From positions 1 through 44,630 of IMG/VR virus record IMGVR_UViG_3300033273_000375: 44,630 bases of DNA; one strand, 5' to 3'. Both the position numbers and the translations under genes were made by a program. This DNA comes from a virus. Shown here one piece after another: positions 9,224 to 17,394 of this stretch. Under the pieces are notes generated by a model. The model saw only the letters and a program-made list of their open reading frames with translations. It was not told the DNA's origin and ran no database searches. Numbering within the stretch: the first letter of the stretch is position 1; each line of letters opens with the position of its first letter.

Positions 9224-10018
9224 ATGGCTTCTTACGAAAGTTATAAAAAGATTAGCGCCGAAGGTATTGTAGACGGTGGTGTAGAATCTGCTGACTTCAG
9301 CACTCCTCTCAACGCTACCTATGGTGTTAAGTGGTTTTATGGAGATCCTGGAGCAATGACTTCGGGTTGTTGCTGCCTTTGGACAGTTCCTACTGGTGTA
9401 AAGAAACTCTATATTGAAGTATGGGGTGCTGGTGGTAACGGTTCTGGATACTGCTCATGTAACCGTTGTCAGCACTACAGAGGTTCTCAGGGTGGTGCAT
9501 ATAATTCTAAAACAATTTCTGTTCAACAGGGTTGGACATATACTGTTTGTGCTGCTGGAGTCTATCGCTGCTGCTCTAGAGAGTGTACTTCTTGTGAAGG
9601 TTGCTCTTCTTATGTAAATGGATGTAACTTGAGTAACTTCTGCGCTAAAGGCGGTGACAGAGCATATGCAAACACCTCTTGGGATACCTTATGTCACGGT
9701 GTTAATGGTTGCTGTAAAGGACCTAATGAACAGAACGGTGATTTTGGAATGGTAAGTTATGCTCCAGGATGGTCTGGTGCTGAATTTGTTTATGACAGAG
9801 GATTCTGCCACTGCTATTCTCAATCTCACTTTGCATCTGGTGCTGCAAGAATTGGTACAGTTGCTCAAATGGCAATTAGAGAGTGTTGGACACGCTGTGG
9901 TTGCTGGGCAGTTCCATATGGTAATGGTGGACAAAGTGCGATGACTACTTATTGTGGACGTTGCTGTGGACAAGGTGGAACGGGTGGAAGTGGTCTGGTT
10001 AAAATCACATACTTCTGA
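9224..10018 (+). CDS. Cysteine-rich glycine-rich fibre-tip-like protein, paralogue 2
   Basis: 264 residues with 25 cysteines. It is collinear with its neighbours: MASYESYKKI start, CCCLWTVPTGV, CSCNRC, VYRCCSREC, SSYVNGCNLSNFCA, RCGCW, YCGRCCGQGG and LVKITYF end. The N-terminal 45 residues and the region 150-205 differ most from copies 1 and 3. Those regions are the likely specificity-bearing parts, while the cysteine framework is fixed. It starts 18 bases after copy 1, with a GGAG ribosome site, and is followed by its own late promoter-like box. Function as for copy 1: presumed virion surface protein or fibre tip. Confidence 0.7.
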   Translation: MASYESYKKISAEGIVDGGVESADFSTPLNATYGVKWFYGDPGAMTSGCCCLWTVPTGVKKLYIEVWGAGGNGSGYCSCNRCQHYRGSQGGAYNSKTISVQQGWTYTVCAAGVYRCCSRECTSCEGCSSYVNGCNLSNFCAKGGDRAYANTSWDTLCHGVNGCCKGPNEQNGDFGMVSYAPGWSGAEFVYDRGFCHCYSQSHFASGAARIGTVAQMAIRECWTRCGCWAVPYGNGGQSAMTTYCGRCCGQGGTGGSGLVKITYF

Positions 10019-10020
10019 TC

Positions 10021-10028
10021 AATAAATA
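10021..10028 (+). promoter_or_regulatory. Late promoter box (AATAAATA) between paralogues 2 and 3
   Basis: AATAAATA fits NATAAATA and lies 21 bases before the third paralogue. Copy 3 could therefore be transcribed independently of the first two. Confidence 0.5.
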
Positions 10029-10049
10029 GAACTATAGAGAGCGTCAACA

Positions 10050-10832
10050 ATGGCACAGTATTCAAATTATAAAAAAGTATCTGGGTCTAGCCTACCTGCA
10101 GGATCTATTACTCCAACCCAGCTGCAGACTACTGGATTAGACACTTGGAATGTCAAGTGGTTCTATGGTAGAATTTGCGCTTGTACCACTGGTTGCTGCT
10201 GTCTCTGGACAGTTCCTTCTGGTGTCAGAAGAATGACCATTGAGATGTGGGGCGCTGGCGGTAGTGGTCAGGGTGCTTGCTCTTGTAACCGCTGTCAAAA
10301 CTATCGCGGTGCTCAAGGTGGATACTATAACTCTAAGACAATTGATGTTCAAGGAGGTTGGCAGTATACTGTTTGTGCCGCTGGTGTCTATCGTTGTTGC
10401 TATAGAGAGTGTGTTGGATGCTGTGGTTGTGCATCTTATGTAAATGGTTGTAACCTGTCTAACTTCTGTGCCATTGGTGGACACGGTGGTATTGGATGTA
10501 ATAGTTGGTCAATCAATTGCCACTCCTACATGCCTTGCTGTTTAGGACCTACCGCTAACAATGGTGACTTTGGAATGGGTAACCACATGGGTGGATACTG
10601 GACTCCAAAGAGTGTCTTCTGCCATTGTCATGGTAGATATAATATTCCAACTTCTGCTCCATTTATTGGAACTAACGTTATGCAGGGTCTCAACTTCTGC
10701 TGGATTCGTTGTGGTTGCTGGACTGTTCCTTATGGTCACGGTGGACAGAGTGCATTGACTGATCAGTGCGGCAGATGCTGCGGTCAAGGTGGTATGGGTG
10801 GTCCTGGTCTTGTCAAGATTACTTACGTCTGA
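10050..10832 (+). CDS. Cysteine-rich glycine-rich fibre-tip-like protein, paralogue 3
   Basis: 260 residues and 29 cysteines, the most of the three. It has the same order of blocks: CCCLWTVPSGV, CSCNRC, VYRCCYREC, GCCGC, ASYVNGCNLSNFCA, FCHC, RCGCW and QCGRCCGQGG to LVKITYV. The start is MAQYSNYKK. The N-terminus and the segment between NFCAIGG and FCHC diverge from the other copies. A strong intrinsic terminator follows 30 bases later, closing the paralogue block. Presumed late virion adhesin; no enzyme motif is visible. Confidence 0.7.
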   Translation: MAQYSNYKKVSGSSLPAGSITPTQLQTTGLDTWNVKWFYGRICACTTGCCCLWTVPSGVRRMTIEMWGAGGSGQGACSCNRCQNYRGAQGGYYNSKTIDVQGGWQYTVCAAGVYRCCYRECVGCCGCASYVNGCNLSNFCAIGGHGGIGCNSWSINCHSYMPCCLGPTANNGDFGMGNHMGGYWTPKSVFCHCHGRYNIPTSAPFIGTNVMQGLNFCWIRCGCWTVPYGHGGQSALTDQCGRCCGQGGMGGPGLVKITYV

Positions 10833-10862
10833 TATAATAAAGATTCCGTGTGAAGGAAGTGG

Positions 10863-10890
10863 AGAGGGTGCTAACCGCACCCTCTTTTTT
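10863..10890 (+). terminator. Intrinsic terminator after the cysteine-rich gene block
   Basis: A perfect 9-bp stem, AGAGGGTGC (10863-10871) with GCACCCTCT (10877-10885), has a 5-base loop and runs into six T. It separates the paralogue block from the next late promoter. Confidence 0.92.
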
Positions 10891-10899
10891 ATGAATTGT

Positions 10900-10907
10900 T
10901 ATAAATA
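10900..10907 (+). promoter_or_regulatory. T4-type late promoter (TATAAATA)
   Basis: An exact TATAAATA lies 10 bases after the terminator and 43 bases before the next start. It probably drives the fibre-assembly-like gene and possibly the sugar/oxygenase island behind it. Confidence 0.8.
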
Positions 10908-10949
10908 ACAACGAGGGAGTACACCTGCACAAAACAAAGGAAATCTATT

Positions 10950-11654
10950 ATGGCAACACAACAAATTAGAGTAGAGTATGATCTTGCTCTGCCAAACGAA
11001 TTTTTAGTCGATCATGACACTTCTGATGGAAATACTCGTCAGGCAGTGTATGATGGACCAGATAAGATCTATCTCCAAATTGGTGCTGACGGAACTGAAG
11101 TCGCAGGTCCTCTGACTGAGGATGATATTGCTGATGGTCGTCCAATGCCAGCAGACTGTGTTGATTGGTTAGAAGTTGATTGCGCTACCAATCCTCTCAT
11201 TTGTCAACTTAGAGGACCAGTTGTTAATGAGTTAGAAGAGGAGTATACTGGAGAGACAGTTCACCCACAGTCTCCAGAAGTTGATGGATATCCACAATTC
11301 TCTTATGGCACACCAATCATGCCTGAAGATATCTATGATAAGATGAGATTGACCGTAACTGACGGAGAAATCTCGGTCCATAGATATACTGTTGCAGAAA
11401 AACTGCTTGATAGAGAGACCCTTCTTACTTGGGATGAAATTCGTACAAAGAGAAATGAAGCACTTGAAGGAAGTGATTCAAGACAAGCTAGTGATATGCC
11501 AGCAGCACTTCAAGAGGAGTGGAGAGTTTATCGTCAAAGACTGAGAGATCTTCCTGCTACTTTAGAAGCAGCTGGTGTTCCACCTAGCATTGCATACTAT
11601 ATGTTCCCTGAAGCTCCAGGTGGATCAACTCCAGTTAATGGACCATCTCTGTGA
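10950..11654 (+). CDS. Tail fibre assembly-like protein
   Basis: 234 residues. The C-terminal half has the pattern TWDEIRTKRNEALEGSD, then DMPAALQEEW, then YRQRLRDLPA. This is the W..IR..RN..L..SD...W..YRQ.LRD signature of the phage tail assembly chaperone/DUF4376 group, often found beside fibre genes. The N-terminal 100 residues are acidic and unassigned. It is preceded by a late promoter and a strong terminator, and lies directly downstream of the cysteine-rich fibre-like genes. That position fits a dedicated folding or assembly factor for them. The family call rests on the motif; the partner is inferred. Confidence 0.65.
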   Translation: MATQQIRVEYDLALPNEFLVDHDTSDGNTRQAVYDGPDKIYLQIGADGTEVAGPLTEDDIADGRPMPADCVDWLEVDCATNPLICQLRGPVVNELEEEYTGETVHPQSPEVDGYPQFSYGTPIMPEDIYDKMRLTVTDGEISVHRYTVAEKLLDRETLLTWDEIRTKRNEALEGSDSRQASDMPAALQEEWRVYRQRLRDLPATLEAAGVPPSIAYYMFPEAPGGSTPVNGPSL

Positions 11655-11668
11655 TATAGATTAACTTT

Positions 11669-12205
11669 ATGGTTGAAGATTTTAAGATTTACAAATTTGA
11701 TTATATTAAAGACAATCAACCCGAGATCATCGAGACAGCAATACTTTGTCGAGATGGTCTCATCTCCGATGGATTTGGAGACACTACGTGGAGTTATTAT
11801 CTTTATAATATCTTTAGTGTCTCCTCTCCATCTTTACATTATTTAAATATTTTTAGAAGATTGAGAGATATAATCAGAGAGAATGTCAAGGAAGAGAACA
11901 TTTGGTTACAAGCATGGTTAAATGTTCATGACTATGATACGGTATTGGATTGGCATAATCACACTGCACCGTATCATGGATATATTGCATTAGAACCACA
12001 AGATACTACCACCGAGTTTGAGAACTGGGAGGTTAAGAATGAGTGTGGAAACATTTATTTTGGGAATGGTAATGTGAGGCATAGGGTAGTAAACAACACA
12101 CACTACACTGGAAAAAGAATCACGATAGGGTATGATGTAATACCTGAGAGTGCATTTGAGCATGGTCGTCCGACCAAACAATATGGAGCTATGCCACTTT
12201 TATAA
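11669..12205 (+). CDS. 2OG-Fe(II) oxygenase-like protein
   Basis: 178 residues. The C-terminal half shows a double-stranded beta-helix oxygenase pattern: WLNVHDYDTVLDWHNHT supplies the first metal ligands, and GNVRHRVVNN followed by TGKRITIGYDV supplies the distal His and the Arg that would bind 2-oxoglutarate. Such enzymes hydroxylate proteins, sugars or small molecules and are unusually numerous in cyanophages. Its stop overlaps the next start (TAATG), so the two are probably translated together. The substrate cannot be told. The lower G+C and plainer codon use compared with the fibre genes upstream suggest an accessory block. Confidence 0.65.
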   Translation: MVEDFKIYKFDYIKDNQPEIIETAILCRDGLISDGFGDTTWSYYLYNIFSVSSPSLHYLNIFRRLRDIIRENVKEENIWLQAWLNVHDYDTVLDWHNHTAPYHGYIALEPQDTTTEFENWEVKNECGNIYFGNGNVRHRVVNNTHYTGKRITIGYDVIPESAFEHGRPTKQYGAMPLL

Positions 12206-12828
12206 TGTTTAAAGTAAATCCTGAACTGTCTGCAAAGGTTATTAAGATTCATAATGATCTTTATAATTTTAGTAGTCAGGTAATTGAGATTCAAAATTTT
12301 TATGATAATCCTGATGGTGTGAGAGAATATGCTTTGTCTTCTAAAAAATATACTAAGAAAGACAATGAAGATCTCCTTGCCTCTGCTATAGGACGTAGAG
12401 TGTGTGAAGATACCTTTGAACCTGCTTATTATCTCAAAGATACATTTGAACAATTGTGTCAACATCCAGGTTGGGGTGTTGAATTTGATCAAGATAAGCA
12501 TGATTATTCTTGGTCAGGAATGAGATTTATGGTTAATGTAACCAACAATCAAGAAATTATTGAAGATGGTAGAGATTCAATTGTTCATGTAGATGCTGAA
12601 TATTTGAGATGGGCATGTGTTATTTTTTTAAATAAACCTGAAGAGTGTGAAGGTGGGACAGGATTTTATCGATACGATTCAGACACTGACAAAATATTAC
12701 TTGAACATTTGTCAGTGATGGAGTATAATAAAGCAGTGTTATATCCTTCAAGTATGCCCCATGGTGCTATCATGGAGAAGAATATGTTCAAGACCTGCGA
12801 TAGATTGGTGCAGGTTCTATTCATGTGA
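12205..12828 (+). CDS. DUF6445-like (2OG oxygenase-fold) protein
   Basis: 207 residues. Features are FYDNPDGVREYAL near residue 35, IVHVDAEYLRWACVIFLN, ECEGGTGFYRYD, and near the end NKAVLYPSSMPHGA followed by RLVQVLFM. This order matches the DUF6445 group: an HxD pair, a GGTGFYR loop, a distal His, and an Arg in a final strand. The group looks like a 2OG-Fe(II) oxygenase fold. The start ATG overlaps the previous stop. A second member of this type is encoded at 27142-27642. Biological substrate unknown. Confidence 0.6.
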   Translation: MFKVNPELSAKVIKIHNDLYNFSSQVIEIQNFYDNPDGVREYALSSKKYTKKDNEDLLASAIGRRVCEDTFEPAYYLKDTFEQLCQHPGWGVEFDQDKHDYSWSGMRFMVNVTNNQEIIEDGRDSIVHVDAEYLRWACVIFLNKPEECEGGTGFYRYDSDTDKILLEHLSVMEYNKAVLYPSSMPHGAIMEKNMFKTCDRLVQVLFM

Positions 12829-12834
12829 TAAATA
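12827..12834 (+). promoter_or_regulatory. Late promoter box (GATAAATA)
   Basis: GATAAATA begins inside the preceding stop codon and lies 41 bases before the glycosyltransferase start. A CGGAG ribosome site follows upstream of that ATG. It would place the glycosyltransferase and carbamoyltransferase genes under late control. Confidence 0.6.
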
Positions 12835-12875
12835 ACCAAAGATTATAATTCATTATCCATTCGGAGTTTGATTTA

Positions 12876-14021
12876 ATGAGATCAAAAGCATTTTTTGTCA
12901 ATGGTGGAGCTGGCAGAGTAATTTGCTCCATCCCTGCATTTGAAAAATATGCAGAGACCCACGACGATTTTGTTATCGTTTGTGAGGGAGGAACAGATTT
13001 TTTTAAAGGTCATCCAACTCTGGATGGTAGAGTATTTGATAACTGGCAAAAGGGACTGTTTGAACAGGAACTAAAGCATAGAGATATTGTCACCACAGAA
13101 CCATATCGTATTTGGGAATACTACAATCAGAAGTGTAGTCTTGCCCAGGCATATGATATTCAAATCAACGAACTTGATGGACCTAGAGAACTTCCTGCAC
13201 CAACAATTCAGTTGTCTAAAATGGAAGTTGTCCAAGGATATAATGCTGTAGAAGAAGTCAAACAAGGAACAGGAAAAGATAAAGTTCTTGTCGTTCAACC
13301 CTTTGGTCGTTCAGTAGAGACAGTGGGTCAGGACTTTATTGTAGACACATCTTCTCGTAGTTTTTCTTTGAATAATATTGTTAATATTATCAATGAGTTG
13401 AAGAAGGATTACTCCGTTATTATTATGAGTGAAGTTCAATTCCCTCTTGAAGAAAACGAAGAGAAATCAAAGTACAAAGTTGCTAGACCTCAAATCCAAG
13501 AACAAAGAATGTGGGCAGCAATTATTAATGCTGCAGATCACTTCCTTGGATGTGATAGCATGGGGCAGCATCTTGCAATGTCATTTGATAAGACTGCTAC
13601 AGTAGTTATAGGTTCTACTTATCCAATCAATATTTCCTATCCTGATCATAAGAATTTTGATGTGATCGATGTTGGTCTTGATCGTAGGAAGTATTCTCCT
13701 ATTCGATTGACCATGGACGAAGCAGCAGATCGTTATAATGATCAAGCAATGGAACTGTCTAAGGATCAGGAGAAGCAAGTGATTGCCTCTGTTCGTAAGA
13801 GACTGGGAAAGTCAACAGCATATACTAATTACTCTGCTCCAGTGAAGAGTCAAGGACAATCTGCTCCTCCTTTGACTTCTTCTACATATGGAGTTCCTAC
13901 TACTGCAACTAAACCACAAATCAAAAAACCAAGTAAAGGATTTTTGGATGAAGTAAAAACGGCAACACAGCAAAACAAAGTAGAAGATCAAGTTAAGGAA
14001 ATCCTTGGCAATTTGAAGTGA
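12876..14021 (+). CDS. GT9-like glycosyltransferase (heptosyltransferase-like fold)
   Basis: 381 residues. The N-terminus FFVNGGAGRVICSIPAFEKY resembles the glycine-rich first strand and helix of GT-B enzymes. Residues 205-245 contain WAAIINAADHFLGCDSMG then QHLAMSF, matching the acceptor/donor motif of the ADP-heptose:LPS heptosyltransferase family (usually D-(S/T)-x-x-x-H-x-A). The last 80 residues are Ser/Pro/Thr/Lys-rich and probably disordered. It lies 7 bases before a full-length carbamoyltransferase and in the same island as ADP-heptose biosynthesis genes. A heptose- or related sugar-transfer role is therefore attractive but unproven. The acceptor could be host lipopolysaccharide or a virion protein. 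Confidence 0.6.
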   Translation: MRSKAFFVNGGAGRVICSIPAFEKYAETHDDFVIVCEGGTDFFKGHPTLDGRVFDNWQKGLFEQELKHRDIVTTEPYRIWEYYNQKCSLAQAYDIQINELDGPRELPAPTIQLSKMEVVQGYNAVEEVKQGTGKDKVLVVQPFGRSVETVGQDFIVDTSSRSFSLNNIVNIINELKKDYSVIIMSEVQFPLEENEEKSKYKVARPQIQEQRMWAAIINAADHFLGCDSMGQHLAMSFDKTATVVIGSTYPINISYPDHKNFDVIDVGLDRRKYSPIRLTMDEAADRYNDQAMELSKDQEKQVIASVRKRLGKSTAYTNYSAPVKSQGQSAPPLTSSTYGVPTTATKPQIKKPSKGFLDEVKTATQQNKVEDQVKEILGNLK

Positions 14022-14028
14022 GGAAAGA

Positions 14029-15828
14029 ATGGCACAATGGATCGCAGCAATTGCTAGAGGACATAACTCTGGTCTTTGCTTACTAAAAGATGGTGAGATG
14101 GTTCTCTCTATCGAAGAAGAGAGATTGTCTAGACATAAGTATGATGGAGGTCCTCTTGCCTCCATGGTTAAGATTCTGGAGTATACAGATAAACTTGACT
14201 ATCTTGTGATTGCACATACTCAACCACTTGGAGAAAGTGGTCGAATCGATTTTACTGGTGATGATCTTTACACTGGTCTTGCTAGAAAGTTGGGACTGAT
14301 TGATAGGAAAGCAGATCTATATAAGCATCCTCAAGTTATTGACTTGAGCAGAACCCATCACAAACTTCATGCTGCGTGTGCTTTTTATCGTTCTGGATTC
14401 AAATCTGCAGTATCTCTGGTTGTAGATGGTGCAGGAACTTTTATTCCAATGAATGTTGGTAGAGAAAATGAGATGACATGGGAATTGGAATCCATATTTA
14501 CTTGTGAATATCCAGCTGAATTCAAAACCATCTACAAGCACCAAGCAGGTAGAGGTCCATGGGGATCTGCAAAGATTGAAGAATTCAGTAGTGAAGGTGA
14601 GAATGAAGAGGGAACTCATGAGTTCATTCTTGATGAGAGTGCTGGGATCACAAAAGCGTATGAAGCAGTAACTCAATACTGTGGATGGGCACCTATTGAA
14701 GCTGGTAAAACTATGGGTTTGTTCCCATACGGTAAACCAAATGATAAGATTCCAGAGATCTATTCTGATCATGGTGGAACTGCTGAGTGGAAGACATCTA
14801 ATCGAGATGTAATTGTTCCGACATATCCTAATGGTGCTGTTGTCAATGAGGGTAGATATACCTTCTTGAAGACTCCTCCAGAACCTGGTGACCTCACTTT
14901 GCTTGAGAATCGCAGGGACATGGCATATGCTATTCAAGTAGAGTCTCAACAAATGGTATTGGACCTGATCCGTAAAGCGGTTGAGAAGAGTGGTAACAAA
15001 AATGTTGTTCTCTCTGGTGGATATGGGTTGAATTGTGTTGCAAACTATTGGTATCTTGAACAACTTAAAGATGAGGGTATCAATCTTTTTGTAGAACCAG
15101 TTAGCAATGACGCTGGAACTGCTATTGGTGCTGCACTTTTAGTTTATCATTCTGTAACTGATGACATGAAAATTAGAGATAGAATCAAGGATCTGTACTA
15201 TGGTCCTGAATATGATTATTCTTTAGAGCAGATTGAAGAAGTTGCTACTCGCTGGGGTGCAACTAATATCAAGACTGGCGCTGACTATGAAGACGTTGTG
15301 AATCTTATCAAAGATAAGAATATTGTTGCATTGTATCAGGGTAGATCTGAAGCAGGACCTCGTGCCCTTGGTAATCGTTCTATTCTTTATGATCCTCGTG
15401 ATCCTAATGGTAAAGATCATGTTAATGAAGTGAAGCGTCGTGAATACTTCCGTCCTTTTGCTGGTTCTATTCTAAAGGAGCATGTTCATGAATGGTTTGA
15501 TCTTCGCGGTATGGACGATACCCCATTCATGATGTATGCTGTCAAGTGTCAAGAAGGAATTGAGGAGAAGATTCCTGCTATCATTCACGTTGATGGTACA
15601 TGTAGAATTCAGACAGTTACTGAGGAAGTTAATAGACATTATTACGGACTGATTGAAGAGTTTCATAAGCAAACTGGATGTCCTATCATCTTCAATACTT
15701 CATTCAATCTTGGTGGAGAACCTCTTGTAGAGACACTTGATGATGCTCTTCGCACTCTTGCTAACTCGTCTATTGAATATCTCTATCTTCCAGAGTATGC
15801 AGTCTTGATTGAGGTTGCTAATCAATGA
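14029..15828 (+). CDS. NodU/TobZ-type carbamoyltransferase, full length
   Basis: 599 residues, the family's usual length. The N-terminal Kae1-like domain carries IARGHNSGLCLLKDGE, the EEERLSRHK loop, THHKLHAACAFYRSGF (the HHxxH metal motif), VVDGAGT and VVLSGGYGLNC. The C-terminal domain begins near residue 430 with ALYQGRSEAGPRALGNRSIL and RREYFRPFAGSIL, then HVDGTCRIQTV and FNTSFNLGGEP. Such enzymes transfer a carbamoyl group from carbamoyl phosphate, through carbamoyl-adenylate, to a hydroxyl of a sugar or natural product. All key motifs look intact. The start has a GAGGAAAG ribosome site; the stop overlaps the next start (ATGA). The target is unknown, but the neighbouring glycosyltransferase and heptose genes point to a glycan. 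Confidence 0.92.
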   Translation: MAQWIAAIARGHNSGLCLLKDGEMVLSIEEERLSRHKYDGGPLASMVKILEYTDKLDYLVIAHTQPLGESGRIDFTGDDLYTGLARKLGLIDRKADLYKHPQVIDLSRTHHKLHAACAFYRSGFKSAVSLVVDGAGTFIPMNVGRENEMTWELESIFTCEYPAEFKTIYKHQAGRGPWGSAKIEEFSSEGENEEGTHEFILDESAGITKAYEAVTQYCGWAPIEAGKTMGLFPYGKPNDKIPEIYSDHGGTAEWKTSNRDVIVPTYPNGAVVNEGRYTFLKTPPEPGDLTLLENRRDMAYAIQVESQQMVLDLIRKAVEKSGNKNVVLSGGYGLNCVANYWYLEQLKDEGINLFVEPVSNDAGTAIGAALLVYHSVTDDMKIRDRIKDLYYGPEYDYSLEQIEEVATRWGATNIKTGADYEDVVNLIKDKNIVALYQGRSEAGPRALGNRSILYDPRDPNGKDHVNEVKRREYFRPFAGSILKEHVHEWFDLRGMDDTPFMMYAVKCQEGIEEKIPAIIHVDGTCRIQTVTEEVNRHYYGLIEEFHKQTGCPIIFNTSFNLGGEPLVETLDDALRTLANSSIEYLYLPEYAVLIEVANQ

Positions 15829-16466
15829 TTCATATAGATTGTTCTAAAGAGATATTAGACTTATCTCAGTATGATCTTGCTGAGGATGAAGTGTATGTAA
15901 TTGACAATCTATTTCCTTGGTGGTTCACTCATCATATGCATGAACTTATTTTAGGTAACAATGCATATGCATGGGTGTATGGGCACACTAGTAATTATGC
16001 AACTGATGGTAGAGATGTTGGTGCTGATCCTAATTGGGCAGAGGCACCAGCATTTAAACAATCAATCTACCCACCAAAATCTCCTAATGCAGAAGATCCT
16101 TCTTTTGGGATGATTTACAATGCAGTCACTGGCACCATTCCATTTGAATTGGAATTAGGTGAGGTTCTTGTAAATGGACAGCAGTGGATTCATGACACAG
16201 TTATTCATCAAGATTGTACCTGTGACAATGGTCTCAGTTGGGTTTACTATGTTAATAGGCAGTGGGATGATGAATGGGGTGGTCCAACTATAATTGAGTT
16301 GGATGGAGATGCTGTAGAAGTTTTACCAAAACCTGGAAGAGTTTGTTTCTTTAAAGGCAATATACCCCATCGGGGATCACCACCAAATGGTGACAAGTAT
16401 CGTGGACTTAGGGCTACGCTAGTTTACAAAACAATGAGGAAGGTTCCTTTACCTGCTAGGAAATGA
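15825..16466 (+). CDS. Prolyl-4-hydroxylase-like 2OG-Fe(II) oxygenase
   Basis: 213 residues. Key stretch: TVIHQDCTCDNGLSWVYYVN provides HxD, then WDDEWGGPTIIELDG and GRVCFFKGNIPHRGSPP give the distal His, followed by RGLRATLVYKT with the 2OG-binding Arg. This is the clear order of the P4H/2OG-Fe(II) superfamily (H-x-D...H...R/K). It starts by ATGA overlap with the carbamoyltransferase stop, and its own stop overlaps the next start, so it belongs to the same translational unit. It may hydroxylate the sugar or protein acted on by its neighbours; this is inference. Confidence 0.8.
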   Translation: MIHIDCSKEILDLSQYDLAEDEVYVIDNLFPWWFTHHMHELILGNNAYAWVYGHTSNYATDGRDVGADPNWAEAPAFKQSIYPPKSPNAEDPSFGMIYNAVTGTIPFELELGEVLVNGQQWIHDTVIHQDCTCDNGLSWVYYVNRQWDDEWGGPTIIELDGDAVEVLPKPGRVCFFKGNIPHRGSPPNGDKYRGLRATLVYKTMRKVPLPARK

Positions 16467-16990
16467 GAAAAGATTTATTTGCAATTCCTATTTTTGAAGA
16501 TACTGTGGATCTTACTAAGATCCATATTGAATCTGATAACTATGCATCAACATGGGATAGTGATGTCAAGACTAGTTTTGGCACAGACCACAAAATATCA
16601 GATGAAACTTGGCAACATTTAAATGAAGTTGTCTCAAGGAACATTAATCAAATACCATGCTCTTATGAGAATGCTAGGATTGATGGTATATGGAGGAATG
16701 TTTATACCAAAACTGATTATCAAGATCCTCATATACATCCACATTCTCAGTGGAGTTTTATCATTTATGAGACTGTACCTAAGTCAAAGACAATGTTCTT
16801 TAATCCCTCTATGAAGGACATTCAAAATCAAATTAGTGGAGGAGGAATTCCTGATTTTCTTTTGGATTATAAACCAAATCTTGATGCAGGATCTATTATA
16901 ATATTCCCATCATTCCTTATGCATATGGTATGTCATGGTGCTGAGGGATCAACAATATCTGGCAATGTTTATCTGGATTATCGACCGTGA
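16463..16990 (+). CDS. 2OG-Fe(II) oxygenase-like protein (PF13759-type)
   Basis: 175 residues. The pattern NVYTKTDYQDPHIHPHSQW includes the first metal His and the typical HxHxxxxxS stretch. FNPSMKD follows, then GSIIIFPSFLMHMVCHG with the distal His and GNVYLDYRP at the end. This matches the small phage 2OG-FeII_Oxy_5-type family. The canonical Arg near the end is not obvious, so activity is less certain. Starts and stops overlap neighbours by 4 bases on both sides. Substrate unknown. Confidence 0.65.
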   Translation: MRKDLFAIPIFEDTVDLTKIHIESDNYASTWDSDVKTSFGTDHKISDETWQHLNEVVSRNINQIPCSYENARIDGIWRNVYTKTDYQDPHIHPHSQWSFIIYETVPKSKTMFFNPSMKDIQNQISGGGIPDFLLDYKPNLDAGSIIIFPSFLMHMVCHGAEGSTISGNVYLDYRP

Positions 16991-17394
16991 AAAAAGTTTT
17001 TGTAAACGGTACTTTTGATCTTCTACATAGGGGTCATTTAGAACTTTTAAATTTTGCAAAGTCTCTAGGTGATAAAGTTTATGTTGGTATAGATACTGAT
17101 AGGAGAGTGTCTGAAAAGAAGGGACCTTCTAGACCAATATATAATCAAGAAGAAAGAAAGTTCTTTTTAGAAAATTTAAAAGCAGTAGATAAAGTACATT
17201 TTTTTGATTCTGATTTGGAATTAGAAGTGTTAATTAACTTTATTCAACCAGATGTAATGGTTGTAGGATCTGATTGGAAAGGTAAGTCTGTCATTGGATC
17301 AATGTACGCTGCTGAATTAGTATTCTTTAGTAGAATTGGTGATTATGCAACCACAAAAACAATTCAACGTATTATTGATAGGAGAGACATGTGA
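16987..17394 (+). CDS. rfaE2: RfaE2/HldE-type nucleotidyltransferase (ADP-heptose pathway)
   Basis: 135 residues. FVNGTFDLLHRGHLELL carries the HxGH motif of the cytidylyltransferase fold and matches the C-terminal domain of HldE, which joins ATP and D-glycero-D-manno-heptose 1-phosphate to give ADP-heptose. VGIDTDRRVSEKKGPSRPI, PDVMVVGSDW and the length fit the stand-alone domain. The likely start is GTG at 16987, overlapping the preceding stop (GTGA). The next gene, the matching kinase, overlaps its 3' end by about 50 bases. In the E. coli fused protein the kinase comes first; here the order is reversed and the domains are separate. Other glycerol-phosphate or ethanolamine-phosphate cytidylyltransferases look alike, but the kinase neighbour and hldD argue for heptose. 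Confidence 0.75.
   Translation: MKKVFVNGTFDLLHRGHLELLNFAKSLGDKVYVGIDTDRRVSEKKGPSRPIYNQEERKFFLENLKAVDKVHFFDSDLELEVLINFIQPDVMVVGSDWKGKSVIGSMYAAELVFFSRIGDYATTKTIQRIIDRRDM

Noticed and set aside
8423-10832. Diversity-generating retroelement behind the variable paralogues.
   Set aside because: No reverse transcriptase or template repeat is visible, and variation is spread over segments, not adenine-specific sites.
14317-15063. A 248-codon minus-strand frame inside the first carbamoyltransferase.
   Set aside because: Antisense to an intact, conserved enzyme; no motif or ribosome site.
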